Shown: positions 55,971 through 64,000 of the stretch, one piece after another
Layout: the number at the start of each line of letters is the position of its first letter
Numbering within the stretch: the first letter of the stretch is position 1
From: Puccinia triticina
Lineage: Eukaryota > Basidiomycota > Pucciniomycetes > Pucciniales > Pucciniaceae
NCBI RefSeq assembly: GCF_026914185.1
Contig: NC_070564.1
Coordinates: forward strand, 7,192,001 to 7,256,000
DNA length: 64,000 nt
Reading direction: 5' to 3'
Made by a program: the position numbers and the translations under genes
The notes under the pieces: model-generated
What the model saw: the letters and a program-made list of their open reading frames with translations, nothing else
What the model was told of the DNA's origin: nothing
Database searches by the model: none

Positions 55971-57169
55971 GGGGAAAGGCTAATGATCTTTCCCCGGCTC
56001 CCCTATGACTATGGGATCTGTGACATGGGATTACAATGTAACATGTCCCTGAACTAAGCTATGGCGCGTTGTAAAGCTCAAAAGTGTTCCTGAGAACCTT
56101 TTGCTGAGTGCGGAAAGGGATGAATGAGGTTACCTCTGCCTTTCCTGGGTCACTAGACACTAAAACAAGCCCCCCCAATCTACGATTGGAAGGTTGATGT
56201 AGTGAAAGTGGAGGTGTATCAAAAGATAGCCTACTTTGAGCAGGTGGCTTAAGGGGTATGGTGATGTAGCTGATGTGTAAGTGTTGTAATGAGGTTGTAA
56301 TTTGTATGTAAGGGTGTAAAACCACAATATAGAGTGGGCTAATACTGTAGAGTGAGCAAGTATTGTACTGTTATGGGGTAAGCTGAGTGCAAGTAGTTTG
56401 CTGAGAGAATTTACAACTGGGGGGAGGAGAGCCTCCTTAAATAGAAAAGAGTGAGAGATTTTAGCTCCAGGGGAACAAGAGAATGAGGGGTTTTAGCTGC
56501 CCTGAAGACCACAATGAGGTATTTTGGCTGGTGGTTGACAGGTCACATGAGGTCATCATGTCATATGAGGGAATTTAGCTAGTGAGAAACAGGAGGTGAG
56601 ATGTTTTAGCTGGCCTGGCATGTCAAATGATGTCATCTGCAAGCTGCATGAGGGGTTTTTGCTATCTTGACACCTGCATGATGTCATCTGTCAACTGTCA
56701 GACTGCAGCCCCTATTACACTAGTCTGCATGCACCTGCATTAGACTGCAAAAGCCTGCATCAAGCGTGCATAACACTGCATGACACTGCATGACATGTGC
56801 ATAGCACAATGAAATGAGTGCAGCTGATGAGGTAAAGTATATGTAAAGGTTTAGACAAGCTGTCAGGGTGGTCCATGTAACGGATTACATGTCCTGGGTA
56901 AGTGTGGTTTATGTAACGGATTACATGACCTGAGTATGGTGTTTGTGTGTGTGAAACTGGCTGATGGTGTCTTGAAGGGGTTGTATCTTCTGATCCAGAG
57001 GGGTGTAAGATGTGTTGTCCATGTTGTCCTGTGTAGTTTTGGCCGTAGAATCCAGTGGTGTTGCCGTATTGGTTGATTTGAGAGTGTACATATGAGAAAA
57101 AAGGAAATTTTGAAATGGGCTAGATGGGCAACCATAAAGCATACCACAGCGTCCTCACGGCTCATAACA
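55903..57169 (-). repeat. 5' LTR of element A, interrupted by solo LTR E2
   Basis: 55903-56069 plus 57153-57169 equals 184 bp and aligns with 7535-7718. Confidence 0.88.
56070..57148 (-). mobile_element. Solo LTR E2 (TGTGGT group) in the A 5' LTR
   Basis: 1079 bp, TGTAAAGCTC..CATACCACA on the plus strand (minus-oriented LTR TGTGGTATGC..). It is flanked by gcgt (56066-56069, 57149-57152). It is very similar to E1. Confidence 0.85.
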
Positions 57170-57220
57170 TAAAGGATATAAGAGTTACAGAAAACATGCA
57201 GTCTTCATTAGCTATAACAT

Positions 57221-57436
57221 CACTGCCAGCATAATTAGCTGGGCTGAGTTTATCCCAGTTAAACTGGGATGCACTCAACCAATTTAAATTTGGTTGATCT
57301 CAACTGATGAAATACAAATCCAAGGGGCCCCCCTTGGTTTTATATTTCATTGGTTCAGATCAACCCATTTAAGATTGGTTGAGTGCATCCCAGTCAAACT
57401 GGGATGACTTCATCCTAGCCAAATATGCTGGCAGTG
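57221..57436. mobile_element. 216-bp palindromic MITE with CACTG ends
   Basis: The element begins CACTGCCAGCATA and ends TATGCTGGCAGTG, flanked by cat (57218-57220, 57437-57439). The two halves are near-perfect reverse complements over about 105 bp, so the transcript would be a long hairpin. CACTR ends and a 3-bp duplication suggest a CACTA derivative. Confidence 0.8.
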
Positions 57437-57861
57437 CATTCATTTCATTAGTAAATTACTTAAATAATTATAGTACATTCCTTTTACAGATATCCACTCA
57501 CGTATTAACCCTTTAAATACATTGCTCATCATGTACTATACCTACTATACACATTACATCATTGGATCTGTGCTTACCTCTTTCAGTAGTGCTCATCATG
57601 ACAATTTGTTACTATATTCACATCATCTTCCCCATTTGTACAGTCTTTCTTCCCATAGTCAGAATTTCTCTTGAATGCTCATCTTTCATCTGAACATAAG
57701 ACAAACTGTTGTTGAGGTGTTGTGATGTTGTTTTTTTTCTTTGTTTCCTTTTTCTTCCTTTTTCTATGCTCTCAAACCTGTCTTTTCCATTTCACATCCT
57801 GTGACATGCCATGTATGTAGTCACCTGGGCAGCAGACGTGGAAGGCTCTCTCCTCATCCTT

Positions 57862-58059
57862 CCACAAACCCAACTCTCTTGTGTTCTGCTGTCCAGGTGA
57901 GTCTTTCTCTTTTCTTTCTCTTTCCTCTCTTCCCGTTCCTTTTCTCTCATTTTCTTTCTTCTCTCTGATGCAATGAATCTATCCTTCCACAAAACCAACT
58001 CTCTTGTGTTCTGCTGTTCAGGGTTCATTGCAACAACTGTCCCCCCCCCCCCCCCCCCT
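57862..58059 (+). repeat. Tandem duplication and poly-C run in LTR remnant C3
   Basis: CCAACTCTCTTGTGTTCTGC occurs at about 57868 and again at about 57989, separated by a TTTCTCT-rich tract. A run of about 19 C ends near 58059. Neither is in C1. Confidence 0.7.
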
Positions 58060-58417
58060 ACTTGCTGAGTATGCAGAAATTATAGTAGAAATTCCTCATT
58101 ACCCATTCACTTATTGAAATCATTGCAATTGCTCCTCAACCCATTGCTATTGAACACTGCCCATTTCACCTCTGAACTCACCATTGATATTGAACTATTG
58201 CCATTGCTTCCTCCTCATTAATCATCAACCCAACCCTCTCACCTTCAGTAGTCAAACAGTAGTTAAGCTCATAGTAATAGCTCCTAAGATCAAGTAGAAA
58301 TCAGCCACACCTTTCTTCTTTTTCTTAGTGTTACTCTCATCCCCTCAGCATTAGTCAGGAAGGCAGCCTCATCAGAACCCTTGCATAGCTTACATTAGTA
58401 CTAGTGTTGCTATCCAT

Positions 58418-59124
58418 TAGAGATGGCAACTTTGCACCCGTCGCGGGTACCTGCTATCCACTGGCAGGTACCTGCTATCCGCTGGTGGGTACCCGCCCAG
58501 TCTGGCGGGTACCCGCCAACGGATGCGGGTGCGGGTGTGGGTGTCTGAGATTCCGGGAAAAAGCCGGCGGGTACCCGGGTAATTAAACGGGTTCGTGAAT
58601 TTTACAAAACTTGTTTCACAAGGCTTATGACTTGTGAAACGTATGGGTTGGAATTTTACAGGAAGTATGGTATAAAACATATTTTTACAGGGCTTTCGGA
58701 CTTTTCTCAGCCCTCGTAAATTATACATTGTAATACATACGTTGTAAACATACTGTGTACAGGAGACTTATGTAATATTACACTGCACGTTTCACAAAAC
58801 TCGTGACACCACACCTGGAATATCAACATTCCAACACAGATATGCAGTTTTCCAGCGTACAGGTTACGAGCCTTGTTTTACAAGCCTGTATTTGGCCGGA
58901 AAAACACACCCCCTCACAATGATGGTTGAAATTTGCACGCCTCAACAGTTTGATTATGATGGATGCCCAGCCACTTATAGGTCTGTCCCCCCACCTCATT
59001 CATTTTGCCTCCACCTCTGTGTTTCTGGCATTGGCTGATTTATCCATCCTTCCGGCAGCTCTAACAAGAAAAGATTCAAGCGGGCTTCTATTTTCACCTC
59101 TTCAAGTCTGTGATTATTCCAGCC
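58418..59124 (+). other. Probable end of a DNA transposon and 5' flank of the transposase gene
   Basis: LTR remnant C3 stops exactly where TAGAGATGGCAAC begins. This is a hAT-like terminus, followed by subterminal GGGTACCCGC repeats (58440-58580). The other end, and thus the duplication, would lie beyond 64000 or is lost. The rest is AT-rich, with no gene before the ATG at 59125. Confidence 0.4.
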
Positions 59125-62100
59125 ATGTCAGACAGCGGTAGCAATCACAAAGATTTATCCCAGCCGCACTCTCCTCCCAAAGACCCTGACAACAAGCCAA
59201 TAAATGGCAGAAAAATTTTCTTTGCCCCTTCTGGAAACGAACAAACCTTTATTGACCACGACTGCACTCTAGATGACAAAGGGTATCCATTGTATCCTAA
59301 CCACCAGACCATCTTTGTCAAAACCCCAGAGATGACCGTCCACAACTTTGGGCATGTAGGATTCCCCAAGACTACGAGTGTTGATTGGCGAGCCAATAGG
59401 TCCTGGAAAGGTGTCCGAATGTATTGCCTTGGGGCTCTTATCTGCAATCAACCAGGTTGCCAGTGGGTGGGGTCTCCGCCAACTGCCAAGGGTGTGATCG
59501 AGGAATATTTGGAGATGTATGTCATCTCATTCATTTCTTAGTTGCAGCTTATCTGTTTTCCCTGCTAACACAATGGCCAATAGGGATCCAAAACGCCCCG
59601 GTTCTGCCGGAAAATGCCGCGGAAAGGTTGGACATCAAGCCTGCAAGAACACCCTCATCCAATTCGACGAAAACAAGCTAACCGGTGTGGTGCGCCATTT
59701 GGTACACGCAGGGACAACACTCATTTTGCGGCGCGGCGCGCGGAAGGACGTCAAGATCAAATCTTCTAGGTATAAAGATCTCTGGTGGTGCGGCGGGCAT
59801 CTTCCTCAAGACGTCTCAGGAGCTTTACAATCTCTTTTCTTTCTCTCTCATGATGTTTTGTTTCTTGAAAACTTTGATTTTTTTTTCCTTTCTTTACTGC
59901 GCGCGTTGGATGGTTACAGTGGGGAGGGTTTGGTTGTGTTCTTGGTTTTGTTGTTTCTTGCTGTGTTTTGATGTATGTGCGCGTGTGCGGGGCATGATGA
60001 CAGGTCCGCAGTGCGCGGCGCTTCCTGGAGTCTGAGTTTGCCCATGAACTCAGAGGAAGGGGGGCATGGAACCTAGCTGATCCCAATTAGGAATCCATCA
60101 GAATCTTATCTCTCATCATCCGGCGCCCTCCAGAGCGCCATACCAAATCTTATTGATCCCGGGAGTCTCTTCCCTGATCCATAGTTTTCTTCCCTCAAAA
60201 CAACAAAACCGCCAACGCGCTCTCAACGCCGTCGTAAAATCTTCCCCTCCCCTAACCTCATCGCTTACCCAATCCACACTACTCATACCAACCATCACCC
60301 GGAGGGCACAAAATCTCTTTTCCCCAATTCCCCTCCAGCTAACTGCCGCCGGCCTGCACCGGACGGAGTTCCACACCAGCTGGGCCATTCTCCGTCACCA
60401 CGGCACTCACAACCACCCATGGCCAGCTCCAAAAAAGCCAGACCCCCTATCAAAACTTAAGCTGAAAAATGAGATCAAGAAGAATTCCAGTGCAGGTGCT
60501 TTCAAACTGAAAGTAGGTTCTCCTTTGCCATCTTTGTTCATCACCATTGCCCGGGATTCTAATCCGATAATAAATGATTGAATTCTGCAGTTAGGCAAGC
60601 CCACAGCTCCTTTGAACCCATTCAAGAGTGTTACCAAGATACACAAAGCATTTGTGAATAGCGATCAACTATGTTACCATTGGCGCCTCATTCTCACTGA
60701 GCTAGGGATCACTCCAGATAAAGGGGGTGCTGGTGTAGGCGACAAGTTTCTGCACGACATGTTTCATTGGAACCAGTAAGTCTGTTTGCGTAAAACTTTC
60801 CCCGCAACTTTCCCCGTTGAATGGCAGCTGATGCATAGATTCTAGTGTGGGTCTCCTCATCATCTCAGTGTCCTTCAGACCCGGTGTGGAACATTTTACC
60901 TTCCAAACCAAGTGGATGGCGGAACGTCTGGTCACCCGCGATCACAACAACGAGGTATACAGCGGAGGACTCCTATCTGACGTAACTTACAGGCTGTTTG
61001 AGACGGGCTATCTACTATCAACCTCAATGTTCTGCGAGGAGACCGGTCGCTGGATACCTGTCCAATTATCGTGGATCCGAGGGCTCAGCGCCGAATACTA
61101 CCAGGCACATTTCACCATGCTCTTTGAGCAGTTTCTTCAGCCTTCTTTCAGTTTCTTGGATCGGGAGACGCTTGTCCGTCAGGTTGTCGACTTCTCCCTG
61201 GCCCAGAGGGAGGGATTCATCTCGGCTTACATGAAGGTATTCAGTGTTGCTGATTGTCAACAGGCGCTGTCAAAGTTGAAAGGGTGCCACAAGCATTTTC
61301 GAGCTCAAGTCACCCGCGTTAAACGTAATCGGGCCGTTGTCCCACCTGAACAAGAGGTACGCTGCTTGATTTACTCTTTGAGCCGGCTGGTCTGACATGT
61401 CCATTTGATTCACAGGCAGAATTCCAGAAGCTCTGCCTCGATCTTTTGGTCTTACCCGAAGCAGGCAAGCTAACTCATGACCAGAAGATTGACAAGCTAA
61501 GGCGGCTCTTCCCAAAAACAAGACGTTGGTTGGACTGGTGGACCATGGTGGATGTCGAGGCTATCTTATTTCCTTCAAAACAAACAATGATCTCTGATTT
61601 GGGAAACGGCAAAGACAACCTCCCAGATACCATGAATGCACAAGAGAGTATGCATCGTCTATATTACATGATCAGGTTTGTTTCTTCCCTTTTTGATTCA
61701 AGTTCCTTCTACCAACGACTAACCATTGCCATGTTTGAGTCTAAAGTGAAGGTAAAAAGTGTCTGATAATCGGCATGGCCCAGCTCTATGTGTTTGTCAA
61801 GACCCTTGAAGACGACTGGCACGCTGTCATGCGGGGAGTTTCAATCGAATACGGCGCAAAGAATAAAGGACAGCAAGACCTAGCTCTGTTGATTGGTTGG
61901 CAGAAACCACCCAAACGCAATCCTGCCAACCGCAAGAAAGCTGAGCTCAATGACGGTCAAGCTCCCGACACTACCGCCGCCTTGCTGCCTAAGAATTCCG
62001 GAGGCCGGCCTCCAGGATCGCGCAACTTGATCAAGGACTCAATGACTACCTACATCTCTTACTCGGCTTCAGACGCTCCGGCAAGGAAGTTTCAATGCTG

Positions 62101-63793
62101 GTTAGCCGCTGCACTCAAGAGCCTATATGCCCTGTTCAACCTGTTTTGGCTTTGTGGGACAAACGGCCTCAAGAGCAACATTTTCACCACCCTTGTCAAG
62201 CATTTCAATGCAAGGAGCACCTGGGAACTGACTCTGACTGGTCAAATCCGTTCTATGCTTACAACCGGTCAAAATTCCCTCCATTCAACTGCCAACAAGT
62301 TATCACCAGGCAGTTTCAACACCGGTGTCTTTTGCTCAACCAATCTTTTCATTGACTTGCTCATTGATCTGTTCCTCAGGAAAAATCCAAAAAGCTCATA
62401 TCCTCCTTGAGATCTCTTCACGGTCACCGAAGTCCGCACGGCAACATGTGAAGCTTGACCAGACATTGAACAGCCGCATCCTTGTGGAATTCGAGATGTT
62501 ACGGTGTTGCGGATTCAGAAGGAAATGTTTGAAGCGGCAAACATGGAACCTTGTTTGGTCCAAGGGTTGATTGCGACTTGGGCCTTGGATGGCATTGCCT
62601 CCACTTCTGGACTTTGCTGCTAGTCATGCCCTTCGACAAAACAGCCAGCCGAACCTCACCATATCATTGAAAAGTCCGTATTGACCGTTGAGAATGGGGG
62701 AGCACCCCAACACTTTTACTTGTTTGCTCAAGTTTCAACAATCTTCAACCAAGACGAGCAGAAAATGTCAGACAAGCAGCTGACTTTCATTGCGGGATTG
62801 GATTTTCCCCGCTACTTGGAGTTCCATGGTGTCAAATACACCCTCTTCGCACGCGGCTTCTGGAACGGCTCGCATTACTGGTGCAAGATGCTCAAGAATC
62901 TCGGCGGCATCTCGGGTGTATGGATGCACGACGACCGTCAGAACGGTGGGATTGCTCGGCTGATCAGTCCAGATCAGAGCACAATTGCTGGACGCGCACC
63001 CAACACAAGCTGGGTGTTTTACTCACGACCGTGTAGCTCAAGCGAAGACAAATTCGTCTCCAAGAGCATTGCGAACATTGCTCGTGACCACCCGGGAGCG
63101 CCTGGATCGTTGCCATTTGCCCATCTGGGCATGCTTCTCAATAATTCGCCTAGTCAACTCATCCCAACGCTTAATGAGGACCATTCGCCGATTGAAGATC
63201 AACAAATCGCGGCTCTATCAGACAAGCAAGGGCCCAACTCGATACTATCGGATGGGAAGGAGGTTGCCGCCGCTCCCAAAAAGAACCGGCGACCTAAGAA
63301 GGTCAATTTGCCGCTTAATGAGGACGATTTGCCAATTGAAGATCAACATATCGCGGCGGTATCAGACAAGCAAGCCAAATTACTCTTGGATGCGAAGGAG
63401 GTTGCCACCGCTCAAAAAAAGAAGTGGCGACCTAAGAAGGTCACACGACTTCAAGAAGCTGGCAGCTCTCCATCTGGAGCAGCCCAAGCAACAATTGGCG
63501 CCCCCTCTGGAGAGGAAAAGCCGGGTGATCTTAAACGGAAAGCATCGGGCGAGTTCAGGATACGATTGAAAGTCTTGAAGACTAATAATCCTCAACCAAT
63601 GATCGCAGATTCAAATATCGAAGAGAAGAAATGTCCCATCAAAGGAAAGCAGGCAAGCACGACTATCAAGCCAACGATTGAAGAGCAAAAGACTTTGGGC
63701 AAAGTCAAGATACCTAGCGACCGACAACAGAAGCCCATACGTGTGGGCTCGCGATCAAGTACCCGCAAAGCTTCGCAAGCGTTGCAAGCTTGA
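59125..63793 (+). pseudogene. GCM1 zinc finger / MULE transposase / USP-like peptidase gene, three stops
   Basis: Seven exons: 59125-59516; 59584 to about 59700-59770 (end unresolved); about 60339-60512; 60591-60775; 60846-61356; 61416-61675; 61747-63793. Apart from exons 2-3, phases match at every GT..AG join. Exons 1-3 give a WRKY-GCM1-type zinc finger (YCLGALICNQPGCQW, KCRGKVGHQAC, ending ILRHHGTHNHPWP). Exons 4-6 give a MULE-type DDE transposase: GLLSDVTYRLFETGYL, VVDFSLAQREGFISAY, CxxH block GCHKHFRAQVTRVKRN, and catalytic Glu in NAQESMHRLYYMI. Exon 7 has a USP-like Cys box CWLAAALKSLYA (Cys codon 62096) and His box FWNGSHYW (His 62873) with GVWMHDD, then an AT-hook-like tail with KKNRRPKKV and KKKWRPKKV in a repeated 46-residue block. 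TGA 62408, TGA 62456 and TAG 62621 break it. Confidence 0.75.
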
Positions 63794-64000
63794 TTTGATT
63801 GCTAAACTCATATTTGTGTGTTTTGGGAGAGGAATGTTGGGCGGTCATCTGCGGTTTCTTTTTGGGTTTTTTGTTTCCTGCTTTGCAATTTATCACTTGC
63901 AAAATTTTATATGGCTCGCAAAATTCTCATTTCCTTTTGCCTGGTGAGAATTTTGCGACTGTTGGGAGGACAAAAATGTATCCCTTGTAAGTGAACCCTT
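63794..64000. other. Downstream flank, no feature seen
   Basis: AT-rich 3' region of the preceding gene. No polyadenylation signal or terminal repeat is evident before the window ends. Confidence 0.4.

Larger units (their letters stand above)
7535..57169 (-). mobile_element. Element A: Ty3/gypsy chromovirus, defective, host of nested insertions
   Basis: This minus-strand LTR retrotransposon is bounded by two 184-bp LTRs (7535-7718, and 55903-57169 once an insert is removed) and the 5-bp duplication taaag (7530-7534, 57170-57174). Reading on the minus strand, the order is LTR, self-priming site, gag, protease, RT, RNase H, integrase, chromodomain, LTR. It is interrupted by a solo LTR in the 5' LTR, a solo LTR in gag, element F in RT, a fold-back element plus deletion in RT, a solo LTR in RNase H, and element B in integrase. 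Frame continuity across most junctions confirms one original element. It also carries its own stop codon, frameshifts and deletion, so it is dead. Its LTRs differ by about 8 of 184 positions (by eye). Confidence 0.9.
57175..58417 (+). repeat. LTR remnant C3 (family of C1), target of element A
   Basis: It follows C1 from GATATAAGA.TTACAG (2547) to TTGCTATCCAT (3271). It is interrupted by a 216-bp MITE and by a pyrimidine-rich expansion. The left part is cut by element A and the right part stops at 58417, where a DNA-transposon end begins. Confidence 0.7.

Noticed and set aside
58435..58580. GGGTACCCG repeats as telomeric or centromeric sequence
   Set aside because: Only a handful of irregular copies within 150 bp of a transposon end; not a tandem telomere motif.
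5587..62458. UGA recoded as tryptophan
   Set aside because: Tempting because many stops are TGA at Trp positions, but TAA and TAG stops also interrupt these frames and several genes end normally in TGA. Decay is simpler.
1..64000. tRNA, rRNA or conserved host housekeeping genes
   Set aside because: None was recognised on either strand. The tRNA-like matches are primer-binding sites only.

Overview
ORGANISM. This is a nuclear, repeat-dominated genome segment from a fungus. The short GT..AG introns, the chromodomain Ty3/gypsy retrotransposons, the DIRS-type element and above all the GCM1-zinc-finger/MULE transposase gene at the right end point to a rust fungus (Pucciniales; Puccinia or Austropuccinia type). 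That placement is inference from family resemblance only. I see no housekeeping gene, rRNA or tRNA. Nearly every kilobase is transposon.

LAYOUT. Bases 1-7534 hold the 3' end of an unknown spliced gene and a decayed DIRS-like (gag, RT-RNase H) element carrying a solo LTR and a hAT-type MITE. Bases 7535-57169 are one minus-strand chromovirus, element A (184-bp LTRs, TSD taaag), cut up by later insertions. In A sit: element B (8624-19771, Ty3/gypsy, minus, 1.09-kb LTRs); a solo LTR (20740-21637); a fold-back element (22010-22892); element F (23030-53297, Ty3/gypsy, plus, 848-bp LTRs); and solo LTRs at 55127-55467 and 56070-57148. The 3' LTR of F holds a solo LTR (34788-35826) and a Ty1/copia element (35845-52646). 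The 5' LTR of that copia holds an 11,066-bp CACTA-like element (36557-47622) built of about 42 copies of a 173-bp unit in inverted arrays. The chain is LTR remnant > A > F > copia > CACTA. Right of A come the LTR remnant into which A inserted (57175-58417), the probable end of a DNA transposon (58418) and a seven-exon GCM1/MULE/USP-peptidase gene (59125-63793) with three nonsense codons.

EVIDENCE. Most nested boundaries rest on TG..CA or inverted-repeat ends, target-site duplications, and a host reading frame that becomes continuous when the insert plus one duplication is removed. LTR-pair differences counted by eye (A about 4%, F about 1.5%, copia about 1%, B under 1%) agree with the nesting order.

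MOST NOTABLE. (1) All five datable insertions of the LTR group that begins TGTGGT duplicate 4 bp with CpG in the middle (ccgg, ccgc, ccgc, acgt, gcgt). (2) Element B carries a five-exon spliced ORF whose last exon is overprinted on the disordered start of gag. (3) Element F carries an intact three-exon antisense gene between pol and the 3' LTR, bounded by duplicated polypurine tracts. (4) The 11-kb CACTA-like element is a giant satellite-like fold-back. (5) The transposase gene ends in a USP-like cysteine-peptidase domain. (6) Element A shows the inverted match expected for Tf1-type self-priming, and copia has a primer site matching a tRNA-Tyr anticodon arm.
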